From Saccoglossus kowalevskii (lineage: Eukaryota; Hemichordata; Enteropneusta; Harrimaniidae), in assembly GCF_000003605.2 (NCBI RefSeq), contig NW_003126885.1, positions 147,646-170,489 of the forward strand: a stretch of 22,844 nt of DNA. Reading direction: 5' to 3'. The notes below the pieces were generated by a model. The model did no database searches. It was not told the origin of the DNA and saw only the letters and a list, made by a program, of their open reading frames with translations. Position 1 is the first letter of the stretch; every line of letters begins with the position of its first letter. Made by a program: the position numbers and the translations under genes. Positions 9,518-18,104 of this stretch are shown here, one piece after another.

Positions 9518-10074
9518 TATAAAATAGATGATTGTTTATATTAGCTAGAATTATTATTGGATTATTTGACCGTAAAACCTGTAGCGATGTGAGATGCTGC
9601 CTAGATTGGAATTACCTTGGAAATCATAGGACAAATATAGACTCTTTATTATATGTAATTATTGTTGAAGCATACTATTCTGATTTCATTTTACAATAAA
9701 TAGAATAAATGTAAAATTACTATATTTTGCTGAATATAGAGCTGTTTTTATGATGTACAAACCTTATGATTATTTTTCAAAATGGCAACCTGCATGAATT
9801 TTGTCAACATTAAAGATGTCATAATTTTGGTGCCTCTTTTTAATTTATTTCTTTGTGTTCAGTATGATATTTTTATTCTACCAAATTTTGAAATACATTT
9901 GTTGATGCATCTCAAAGAATTGCACATGCACTCATACAGACCAACCCAACCACAAATTAACAGTTGAGTCAAAGCATACAAGGTAGATTTTGATTGGTTG
10001 AAGCAAACTGCTTTTTGATTGGGTAACCAATCATGCACAATCTAGTATTAAAGTAGCTTTGTATCTACTCCAAA
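9518..10074. other. 3' UTR and intergenic DNA downstream of fibulin
   Basis: It holds the C-type poly(A) candidates, then AT-rich sequence with no supported gene. The short + strand frame at 9782-9967 has no recognisable domain. Confidence 0.6.
9695..9710 (+). terminator. Candidate poly(A) signals for the C-type transcript
   Basis: Two AATAAA hexamers (9695-9700 and 9705-9710) lie 178-193 bp after the C-type stop, in AT-rich sequence. Confidence 0.5.
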
Positions 10075-10517
10075 TTAACCTTTTCACCACCAGCTCTATT
10101 TTTTTCACAAAATAGTCCTGTTTATACCGGTAGTCTGCACTTTCTTGCAGAAGATTGGGACAAAAATAGCCAAATTTTTTGATTGAAATTTGACTCGCAT
10201 TTTGTCCGTTGGCTCCAAAATTAGGGTTCAGATCGAGAAATACTGTAGAATACTTTATTTTCGCTTGGAATTTATTTTCGCCATTTTCGCTGAAGGGATT
10301 ATTCCGTGAAAATAAAATCCAGGGAATATACTTTTTCTCCTATATTTCACATTAAACTCATCAAAAATCAGTGAAAATAAATTCCATACAAAACGCCCAA
10401 AAAGCCTTTTCAGCGAAAATTAATTCCAGCGAAAATAAAGTATTCCACAGTATTGAAGAATATAAGAAAAAAGTGCAGAAAAATTTGGGCAAGAAATTCT
10501 GGTGGTGAAAAGGTTAA
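10075..10517 (+). mobile_element. TTAA-flanked MITE, copy 2, carrying a nested MITE
   Basis: The ends are TTAACCTTTTCACCACCAG and its inverse CTGGTGGTGAAAAGGTTAA, so the terminal TTAA is duplicated as in piggyBac-type elements. Without the nested insertion it is about 230 bp, close to copy 3 (15146-15402), which lies in the opposite orientation. It is non-coding and sits between the two convergent genes. The piggyBac link is inferred from TTAA plus the CC start only. Confidence 0.85.
10243..10450 (-). mobile_element. TA-flanked MITE with CTGTRGAATAC ends, copy A (nested)
   Basis: 208 bp with inverted ends CTGTAGAATACTTTATTTTC and CTGTGGAATACTTTATTTTC, flanked by TA at 10241-10242 and 10451-10452. 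It interrupts the TTAA element. Copy 3 of that element keeps the uninterrupted target (CAATATTT), which shows a TA target duplication. It closely matches copy B at 13090-13266. Confidence 0.88.
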
Positions 10518-10551
10518 TAGTGTTTTTTTCTGGAAAGAACATTAAATATGT

Positions 10552-10582
10552 TTTATTCACAATTACTAAATTATTTTTTATT
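10552..10582 (-). terminator. Candidate poly(A) signals of HSD17B10
   Basis: Two TTTATT hexamers on the + strand (10552-10557 and 10577-10582) read AATAAA on the gene strand, about 106-131 nt after the stop. The transcript would end just before the TTAA-flanked transposon at 10075-10517. Confidence 0.45.
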
Positions 10583-10687
10583 ATGATACCAAAGATGGGA
10601 AAACCACACTAATTTCAACTCCTGGTTATTGGAACGGGATCACCATTATTGTTTTAATTCATAAATGCTGGATGGGGACTTTCACAC

Positions 10688-10878
10688 TCAAGGTTGCATT
10701 CTGATACCTCCATCCAATCGAACAACTTCAGCATTCATCATAGGATTTTCCACGATAAACTGAACCAGATGTGCGTACTCATCTGGATGACCAAGGCGTT
10801 GAGGAAAGGGGACTTGGCGTCCCAGGAAGTTGATAACTTTTTCAGGTAAGCTGGCAAGCAGTGGAGTGTTATACAGAC
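10688..10878 (-). CDS. HSD17B10: HSD17B10 exon 5 (C-terminus and stop)
   Basis: 191 bp, with a CACCTAG acceptor on the - strand. It encodes [28 protein letters not shown] and the closing [10 protein letters not shown], then TGA. This is the substrate loop and tetramer-forming C-terminus of the family. Confidence 0.96.
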
Positions 10879-13800
10879 CTAGGTGTTAGAACATATGAAT
10901 AATAAACTTCACACTGAATTTAAAAGTCTGATTAATGTACACTTTTGAGACATCATATTAATCACTGACAATACTTTATTTTTGCTGAGTTTATTTTCAT
11001 TGAATGTAAAATATAAATAAAAAAAATTATTTTCACTGATTCATTCATTCAGTGATATATTGGAGGCAGAGTACGCTGCCTGACCCATCTGTCCCTCAAA
11101 AGCAGTTCAGGCTCTCATTTAAAATATAACAAGTTGCCCCCATTAAATATAGCTTTGCTGATTTCACTTTAGCATACTTAAATGGGAGCCATTTGCCGCG
11201 CAGTATCAGCTGATAAGTTGTAATATGGAGATTATTCGAATAAAGTAAAGCAATCCAGTGTGAAATACCAAATACCGGTATGCAAATTTCATCTGGTACA
11301 CCATCACTCACCTGGTGCAATAGTATTAACTCTGATTCCTTGTGAAGCCAAATCCCTGGCGATTGGTAACGTCATACCCACTATGCCACCCTTGGAGGCA
11401 GAGTAGGCTGCTTGACCCATCTGTCCCTCAAATGCAGCGATACTGGCAGTATTTATGATAACTCCACGCTGCCCATCAACATCTGGCTCATTCTTGCCCA
11501 TAGCTCCAGCAGCCAGTCTGATAACATTGAAGCTACCGCATGTATTTACCTATACAAAAACCACACGAGAGATGTAGATTGCAGGTGAGTGCACTGGGGT
11601 ATATACTAACAGGTTACATAGACAGAACACATGTGACCTTGTTTCAGATTATATCCAACTAGGATTAAAAAACATGACAGTTTCCTACTATGTATTTTGT
11701 CAGTTTTTGTATCTACTGTAAAAGTATTAATTATTCACTGGGTTTTAATAGACCATTTTCCGTTCACTGTGAGAATCACGCGTTATGCGTGAAATCGAAC
11801 GTAAAAACAGGACAAACAAAGGTCGTAGTGGCATCAAACATCGCATGGGATTCGACAAACGCGAAAGTATTTTGGGGGACATTTCCATGCTTAATAATGT
11901 GCTGTCCACATTTGATGATAGGCAATTTTGATTAAGTGAGGGTATTCGGAAGCAATATTTCTCTGTCGAAGATCGGCCGGTCTATGTGAGCTACGAAATA
12001 AAGAAATTCGAGTTCAAAATCAAATCGTTCGTTTTTTTGTGGCAGACGTTCGACGCGCGTCTTTCATGCATCTCGCGAGATCTCGCAATTGTACGAAAAA
12101 TCACCTATTTTGCTTATTTCGCTGACTGGAAAATGTGCTTAATTAAAACCCAGTGAATATGTAAAATTTAGCATAGAACACATTATCTAAATGATAAAAC
12201 TGAATTTAAAACCCACTGAATATGCCTGAAATTTAAACCCAGTGAAAATTAGTCATTTTACAGTATTCTGATTTTCAAATATATAAGGTATATTGCCAGA
12301 AAAAGTCTTTACACAGAACAATTCTATTTGTGGTTATCATATGCCTGTTTGAATTATAAGAATTTAAAATAGGTGTAAATTTTTATTTACAATTATGACT
12401 TTCTTGAAATCTTCCAACGAATGTGGCTTGTCTTTGTTAAAATTGTAAGTCTTGAAAGCTACTCCAATTCCAGCACAGTTAACTGCCACATCCAGGCGGC
12501 CGAATGATGAAGTTGCTAGTGAAATGGCATTCTGTATGTCAGATTCTGATGTCACCTGAAAAACAGAAACAAAAGTCAATCTTAACAATACTTGATGTTA
12601 GCGTGTCCATCCAGCATCCGCAAGATCACACTTAATTCCTCAGGTATGCTGCCCCATTCAAGTACAATTTAAAGCATATTTTCCACTAATTTCTATTATA
12701 GCATATAGTCTGGCAAAATTACGTAAAACAAACTGGCCATGTGTACTGATTTCCAGGGTATAGGTAGAGTAATAACACTATTTTGGTTTACCTAGACAAT
12801 CCTATGACCACACTGCTAAGGCTAAATAAAAAATATTACACATGAAATGTGGCTTTTGTGAACAGCGCCCTCTGCTTGGTCTCATCCTTAAAATTAAAGC
12901 TTTAATTCCAAGGTTGTTGGCACTTGTATTCAAACCTGTATTTCACTCTGAAAATGGCATACTGAAGTTGTAGACATCTTTCCTATTGTTATAAACTGAT
13001 CAGCAAACTTGGAGTCAGACCGTATTCGGTGGGAGCCTCTGTTTTTTTGACATGGGAGTCAAAAGGGAATACTACTCAATTTATGAATACTGTGGAATAC
13101 TTTATTTTCGCTGGAATTAATTTTCGCTGAAAAGGCTTTTTTGGCGTTTTGTATGGAATTTATTTTCACTGATTTTTGATGAGCTTAACGTTAAATATAG
13201 GAAAACAGGTATATTCACTAGATTTCAGCGAAAATAAATTCCAAGCGAAAATAAAGTATTCTACAGTAATTTATCATTTGTACCAAGATGTCTGTCATTT
13301 TAATATGTTCATTGAATAATGCAATTCATATGTATGCTAGATGAGAATTTTCTGTGAAAAAATTGAACTGTCAGACGTCTATTAAAAGTATTGCATGAAG
13401 TGCTAAAATGAAAGGCTCGAAAATGACAAATTTGCATAAAAGTAATTTCTCCTTTTCCTACTTGTCTGGAAACCTATTTGGTAATTCGCTTGGATAATAT
13501 TCATATCTTTGACATCCCAATCGACAAAAATAATCATACTGGGAAGGATATTTTGGAGAAAATGCAACAAAGATTCGGAAACCACTCGGTAAAATGGTGT
13601 GGCTTGTTTACTGGGTAAATATGGGAGGAACAACGATTTAATCTTATCACAAATATAAACGCAAAGTGTAATGAACACGTGGGATTAGGTCATAAGCCAT
13701 GTTAGTCTTGTTGGTGTGATAAGAGAAATCCTAACATAGCTCGATTCTAGTTCTATCTAGTCCTCAGTCCTGTTGTGCCTGTTGAAAGTGAAAACAGTTG

Positions 13801-16800
13801 TTGCTGCAGCACCATCCACCTACCTAAACTGCAGATATATTGATTTTCACAATTTTCCCAGTGAGTGCACAGATTTCCCAGTGAGTGCACAGATTTCCCA
13901 GTGAGTGCCCAGATTTCTCAGTGAATGCCCAGATTTCCCAGTGAGTGCCCAGATTTCTCGGTGAGTGCCCAGATTTCTCGGTGAGTGCCCAGATTTCCCG
14001 GTGAGTGCCCAGATTTCTCGGTGAGTGCCCAGATTTCTCGGTGAGTGCCCAGATTTCTCGGTGAGTGCCCAGATTTCTCAGTGAGTGCCCAGATTTCTCA
14101 GCGAGTGCCCAGATTTCTCAGCGAGTGCCCAGATTTCTCAGCGAGTGCCCAGATTTCTCAGCGAGTGCCCAGATTTCTCAGTGAAATTATGCACTCTGAG
14201 AAACGTTCCTTTTTATTTCATCATGAAATTTTTATTCAAATAGACCTGATTCAAGGATGTTTTTGCAATGGGAACATCTCATTTTTCAGTGGGAAACACT
14301 TTTGATAATACATGTATTGTATATTAATTTGCTTTAATTTCATAAGACAATCATTAGTGAGAATCTCAAATTGTTTTTGTTAGCATTGAAAATTTCACTG
14401 GGGTCCTAAATAACACAACCTGTATGGACTTCCAAGAAATTTTTGTCTTCATAAATGCCACAAAATCCTGCAGTCGCAAAATATTCTAGCATTCAAAATA
14501 AACGGTTTACAATAATGTCTTTTCACTCTGTACAAAATAATTTTTACATCTTACTTACATCTGCTGGTGCAAATTTACAGTTTTCACCCAGTGACTTTGC
14601 CACATTAGCACCATCAGATGATGGCAAGTCCACTATAACGACCTTTGCACCTTGCTTTATGAACCGTTCTACAGTTCCTCGTCCGAGACCAGAGGCACCT
14701 CCAGTAACCAGACTGACCAAATTCTATAATAAAGACATATTATTATAAAGTATGTCTTCACATAAGACTGTGAAGAATTCCTTAAAAAGCCCCCCCCCCC
14801 AATTCATCGTGTTTACCCTTCTAGATCACTCAAAATTATTTGGTATGTCCTGGCAATCAAAACAATCCCCCCCACCCCCACCCCAATATTTGAGGGGGAT
14901 GGAGAACTCTTAACAAAACAGCTGATAGAGTACTACTTTGACACAGCTAGGTCAAAATAGCCAACTGGGTTATTTAAACAATGTTACACAAATGGAAAAA
15001 ATGTTTTTGTTGTTGATGCAGTGTTAATTGATACTACCCTAGAGCACTGTAATAGGAAATGACATGGTTTGGTGTAAAATAGATGTCCATGGCTGTTTAT
15101 GGACAATAGGTTGTGGTAAACTATTTCCAGTTGACCTAAATTATCTTAACCTTTTTACCACCAGACTTTCTCGCCTAAATGTTTCTGCACTATTTTCTTG
15201 TATTTTTCAATATTTATAGAAATGAACCCTAATTTTGGAGCCAACAGACAAAATTTGAGTTGATTTTCAGCTTTTACTCCAACAATTTATTTTTATTTTT
15301 GCTATTTTTGTCTCAATCTTTTTGAAGGAAAGAATAAATGGGACTATTTAAATATTTTGTGAATTTGTGATGAATAGAAGGAACTGGTGGTGAAAAGGTT
15401 AATATGCGAATTAATCACGGGCTGGATTTTGGTGGTGATTATTCCAATAGAATTATTTTTTTCTTAATATTTTATGTGATTTCTATTTTAAGTGTGTATT
15501 TTGATTCATATTATCCTCATTATCACTATTTTGTAATTACCCCGGTAGTCACGCACACAATTGCACTAGAGATTTTGTTTTTCATACAATTCCTAGTTAG
15601 TTTTTTTTAGTTAGTTTTTATATTGTTGTGCTTTTTTTTTATTTAGTTGCACTCTTTATTTTTTTTTCTCTCTGTTCTGTAGTTTTAGTGACCTTACTGC
15701 TGTACTTTCCTAAGTCAGTGTTGTGTCAATAAATACACTACTACATGTAGTATACTATTCAGTTACGAGAACACGTGCTTTTCAGTTTAGGTATTTGCAC
15801 AGAATCATTTATACCAACAACACTTTATGTTTATGGCAAGTAGTAGACTGTTCTTTATGTACTTTTTGCAATGCAGATACAGAAACAATTTTTTTCATCA
15901 CGTATCAAAAATCAAGAGAATTCTGGGGTAAATGTTTGCAATTATGGAAAAGCTAGACAAACAAACATGTACTATTATCAGATAGAGATCTATATAAGTT
16001 TGGATTTATGATATAAAGGATTGTCTACTTTTGAATCTTATTATTTTGATGTGCAAACAGCATATTTATTCTGCTTGGCGTAAAAAATGTGAACCAGACG
16101 TGATAAGCGTAAAATACCAGATGAAAAATGCTTATTCAAAAGAAAAAGGAATTGCTTTTAACACTGATACCATTGCACTAATGTTTTTATAGCTCATTTG
16201 TAAAAGCCATGTACTTATACTATTATAAATCCTGACTACAGCATACCAAGAGTGACCATGGTGTGCTCACTAACTCACCTGTGGACAACTACATATGTAG
16301 AACACTAGCCACTGAATGGACTACTGAAGGTGCACACCCATAAGATACGGGGAGTGATCCAAGATCGAACTGATACATTTAAAATACCATTACTTGTGTA
16401 TTAGAAGCACTACTAGGAATCCCACACATGAACTCCTAGGACTGTGAATCTCTGAGGATACCGACTTGAGTCGGACCTAGAACTGCTGAAAGGACTCAGG
16501 ACAGGGGACGAGTGGACCAGTAGACCAATTAAAATTAGGGACTACAGAAAAGAGTTCCTTTTGAACCCCCCTCCCCCAACAATCCCAACTCTGCACCACC
16601 CCAAAATTCAGTTGTAATAATTATCTTTATTGTGTCCCTATTAGGATTTTGACTAAAATATAATACAGATGTAAATAAAGACAAACATACAATTAAAGTT
16701 AGAATAAAAATACACACAGGAAAATAAAAACTGACAAGCAAATACGGTAAAAGTTCTGGGATGTGCGCTAAAAAGAAGCTGAGATAATTGCTAATTTGCA

Positions 16801-18016
16801 TAACAATTCACTCAGTAAGAAGTTTGCTAATGCTCATAATTAAAATGGCTGTAACAGTTCCAAATTTAAATGTATTATCGTTTTGTTAAAAGTTAAATAT
16901 AGTGCATAATATGGAGATCACGTCATTTCTTTCTTTCACCATGTTTCTTTTTTATTATTTATGTGCAGCCTTGCTAAATCTTGCTATGCATTCAAAAAAA
17001 GAGAATGTTTGCACCTGTTATCTATATTTTAAAATCGTTTTTTGAGTATGTTCCACTATTCACAAGTCTACAAAATTTTAACAGTCTATAGCAAAGACTG
17101 TTTGAATAATAAAAAGCAAAAAAAAAAAATTTCACTCCCAAGTGCCCATGAACCTGCATCTCTATCTTAACAGAGGGGTTTGGCATTAAAACATTTATAG
17201 GCTTAATGTTGGATTTAGATCGTGTTATAATCCAAACCCCCTAGACTCTTTCTTTTGTAAGCAACGACTACAGCCCTTTAACACTACCATGATAGATTTA
17301 TTTACTGAAGTGTTTGAAATGTATTAGCTTGGACTGCTGAGTTATTTATATCCCTTATAATACCCTTTATCTCCAACCTATTTAGTCTAGCTCAGTAAGA
17401 CTACATTTCTGTTTCAGACACACAGTGGGGAAAAAGTAATCAGCTCAAGTTGGTTTATTAATAAAAATAAAAAGCAGCCAGTTCAAAAATGTGAATTGGG
17501 TTCATTGAGCCAGTGTGCAAATGTTCGTTGCTATTTCACCTCATGTAAATTGTTGGTGAGTGGCGAGGTTATAGGAATCATGTGTTGAGCTCAAATTTAT
17601 AAATAACTCTGGGTTTACCATACTAGTTATCTAGTTGTACCGGTATAGGAACTTTTTTTTTTCTGCAGCCATGCTAATTTACATACCGGTATCTTCAATT
17701 CAGGCCTAGGTATGATAAGCTAATAGAAGTTTTAGTACTAAAACTCTACCCGTATAGAACTGAAACATGTAGGTTTCAACTCTGCACACACCAGTTTTGA
17801 AATATTCTCCATGCATTGCTAATGCGGGTACCGTACTAATGCCGGTCACATAATTTGTAATTCAGTCATGTAAATCCGTCTTTAACAATGACTAGTGATT
17901 TGTAACATTTTTTTATACACGGTCGTTTGGTGTCGAAATGTTCAATTTCCGTTAGTAAATTATCTGACAATAATAAACAAATATTTTACCTTCACTGCCC
18001 TGACGTTCGAAGCCAT
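10688..18016 (-). CDS. HSD17B10: 3-hydroxyacyl-CoA dehydrogenase type 2 / 17-beta-hydroxysteroid dehydrogenase 10 (complete, five exons)
   Basis: This is a mitochondrial short-chain dehydrogenase. The family oxidises L-3-hydroxyacyl-CoAs, notably in isoleucine and fatty-acid breakdown. In vertebrates it is also a subunit of mitochondrial RNase P (with TRMT10C). Five coding exons (27, 165, 165, 238 and 191 bp) join without a frame break to 786 bp, giving 261 residues, the length of the human enzyme as I recall it. Visible features: [11 protein letters not shown]-binding loop at 16-23, Asp41 that selects [11 protein letters not shown] at 86-93, catalytic Ser155, Tyr168 and Lys172 (Y-S-A-S-K), and the C-terminal [10 protein letters not shown]. 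The start Met begins MASNVRAVK, matching the family's short N-terminal exon. It is convergent with the fibulin gene. Identification is firm; moonlighting roles are family knowledge only. Confidence 0.96.
10967..11055. mobile_element. Relic of a CTGTRGAATAC-type MITE
   Basis: AATACTTTATTTTTGCTGAG followed by TTTATTTTCATTGAATG and later TTATTTTCACTGATTC resembles the terminal and internal parts of copies A and B, but intact ends are lost. It abuts the duplicated HSD17B10 exon fragment at 11060. Confidence 0.5.
11060..11105 (-). pseudogene. Duplicated fragment of HSD17B10 exon 4 (active-site codons)
   Basis: These 46 bp in HSD17B10 intron 4 match exon 4 bases 11392-11437 at 43 positions. On the - strand they encode [14 protein letters not shown] (residues 158-171), including catalytic Tyr168, and stop just before Lys172, whose codon becomes AAT. 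The three differences are GCA/GCT, CAA/CAG and GCC/GCG, all silent. No acceptor or donor flanks the piece, so it is a relic and not an exon. The flanking bases are not similar to exon 4. Confidence 0.9.
11312..11549 (-). CDS. HSD17B10: HSD17B10 exon 4 (active site)
   Basis: 238 bp, phase 0-1, with a TTTGTATAG acceptor and GTGAGT donor. It encodes residues 120-198 and carries all three catalytic residues: Ser155 in N-T-A-S, Tyr168 and Lys172 in Y-S-A-S-K-G-G. Arg130, a disease position in the human enzyme, is kept. A 46-bp piece of this exon is repeated in the next intron. Confidence 0.96.
11716..12263. mobile_element. TA-flanked MITE with CTGTAAAA ends, copy 2, interrupted
   Basis: The ends CTGTAAAAGTATTAATTATT and (inverted) CTGTAAAATGACTAATTTTC are flanked by TA at 11714-11715 and 12264-12265. 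The interior is highly similar to copy 1 (4956-5162), for example GAACACATTATCTAAATGAT. It is split by a 359-bp insertion. It lies in HSD17B10 intron 3. Confidence 0.85.
11750..12106. mobile_element. Nested 357-bp CpG-rich insertion
   Basis: This sequence interrupts copy 2 of the CTGTAAAA family exactly where copy 1 reads GGGTTTTAATTTTGC. It leaves AT on both sides, a 2-bp duplication. The ends AGACCATTTTCCG and (inverted) AGGTGATTTTTCG form a weak inverted repeat. It is rich in CpG (CGCGAGATCTCGC, GACGCGCG), unlike the surrounding intron, which suggests a younger insertion. An open frame on the + strand overlaps it, but I recognise no protein. Confidence 0.75.
12391..12555 (-). CDS. HSD17B10: HSD17B10 exon 3
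   Basis: 165 bp, phase 0-0. It encodes residues 65-119: [21 protein letters not shown] and L-E-D-F-K-K-V-I-I. The donor reads ATT|GTAAAT, and the next exon also begins GTAAAT. The exact join is therefore set by frame and family alignment. Confidence 0.93.
12556..13851. other. HSD17B10 intron 2, 3' part
   Basis: Apart from the MITE at 13090-13266 I see nothing recognisable. The - strand open frame 13403-13678 has no domain signature. Confidence 0.6.
13090..13266 (+). mobile_element. TA-flanked MITE with CTGTRGAATAC ends, copy B
   Basis: 177 bp between TA at 13088-13089 and 13267-13268. It matches the reverse complement of copy A closely through GCGTTTTGTATGGAATTTAT and GATTTTTGATGAGCTT, then lacks about 30 bp of copy A's far arm. 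High similarity suggests fairly recent movement. Confidence 0.88.
13852..14184. repeat. 20-bp minisatellite, about 16 copies
   Basis: The unit GTGAGTGCCCAGATTTCTCG repeats in exact 20-bp register, with variants CCCA/CTCA/CTCG and GTGAG/GCGAG that cluster in blocks. It lies in HSD17B10 intron 2. The + strand frame through it (14045-14305) is a product of the 60-bp super-period and not a gene. Confidence 0.97.
14559..14723 (-). CDS. HSD17B10: HSD17B10 exon 2 (NAD-binding)
   Basis: 165 bp, phase 0-0, with a TTATTATAG acceptor and GTAAGT donor on the - strand. It encodes residues 10-64: the first beta-alpha-beta unit with [15 protein letters not shown] with Asp41, and F-A-P-A-D at the end. Confidence 0.95.
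14724..15145. other. HSD17B10 intron 1 near exon 2, with C-rich tracts
   Basis: C11 at 14790-14800, then C7-A-C5-A-C4 at 14867-14884. On the gene strand the latter reads G4-T-G5-T-G7, which fits a G-quadruplex motif. Nothing else is recognised. Confidence 0.6.
15146..15402 (-). mobile_element. TTAA-flanked MITE, copy 3, intact
   Basis: 257 bp from TTAACCTTTTTACCACCAG to CTGGTGGTGAAAAGGTTAA. Its + strand matches the reverse complement of copy 2 (GAACCCTAATTTTGGAGCC, ACAAAATTTGAGT). It keeps the CAATATTT site that in copy 2 received the nested TA element. Confidence 0.88.
15768..16170 (+). mobile_element. L1-like non-LTR retrotransposon fragment, C-terminal end
   Basis: The + strand reads [16 protein letters not shown], then C-T-F-C and R-E-F-W, the pattern of the zinc-binding region after many L1-type reverse transcriptases (FQxxLLHRI, CxFC, FW). 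After frameshifts it continues [14 protein letters not shown] and KEKGIAFN, the usual end of such proteins. The domain core is missing, the histidine of the zinc region is degraded and stops interrupt it. It is a dead fragment in HSD17B10 intron 1. Confidence 0.65.
16171..17989. other. HSD17B10 intron 1, 5' part
   Basis: No gene is supported. It holds C-rich tracts at 16565-16576, an inverted repeat GGGGTTTGG/CCAAACCCC (about 17175 and 17233) and two TACCGGTA palindromes (17638-17645 and 17684-17691). The - strand frame 16535-16801 is hydrophobic but has no recognised domain. It may be retroelement 3' sequence. Confidence 0.5.
17990..18016 (-). CDS. HSD17B10: HSD17B10 exon 1 (start codon)
   Basis: Nine codons, MASNVRAVK, run from ATG (bases 18016-18014) to a GTAAAA donor. 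This joins in phase 0 to [12 protein letters not shown] in exon 2. The length and pattern match the family N-terminus. The first intron is long (3266 bp). Confidence 0.88.
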
Positions 18017-18042
18017 GTTGGAATCGTGCAGTTCACTACAAT

Positions 18043-18104
18043 AGGTCACCAGCTACCCGGTCAACCAGGGTCAACGGTCACGTACGTAGCTGTTTTATCC
18101 AATC
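18043..18104 (-). promoter_or_regulatory. Candidate HSD17B10 core promoter with nuclear-receptor half-sites and an inverted CCAAT box
   Basis: Four AGGTCA-like half-sites point the same way on the + strand: AGGTCA 18043-18048, CGGTCA 18058-18063, GGGTCA 18068-18073 and CGGTCA 18075-18080. The last two are one base apart, the DR1 arrangement bound by HNF4 and PPAR/RXR in animals. A CCAAT motif lies near 18099. The cluster sits 27-64 bp upstream of the ATG, so it may fall in the promoter or the 5' UTR. Function is inferred from motif only. Confidence 0.35.

Noticed and set aside
11060..11105. A mutually exclusive alternative exon 4 of HSD17B10
   Set aside because: The fragment is only 46 bp, lacks flanking AG and GT signals and would drop Lys172 and Ser155, so it cannot replace exon 4.
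13852..14184. Regular short repeats that could suggest a CRISPR array
   Set aside because: The units are contiguous with no unique spacers, and the DNA is eukaryotic. It is a minisatellite.
14045..14305. + strand open frame with repeating CPDFS and [10 protein letters not shown] units
   Set aside because: It is a translation of the 20-bp minisatellite (60-bp super-period), which lies in an HSD17B10 intron.
15404..15610. + strand hydrophobic open frame just before the L1-like fragment
   Set aside because: It starts inside the flank of a MITE, is mostly T-rich low-complexity sequence and shows no link in frame to the retroelement protein.
16535..16801. - strand hydrophobic open frame of 88 codons
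   Set aside because: No signal or domain that I can support. It ends in C-rich sequence and lies in an HSD17B10 intron; possibly retroelement 3' sequence.
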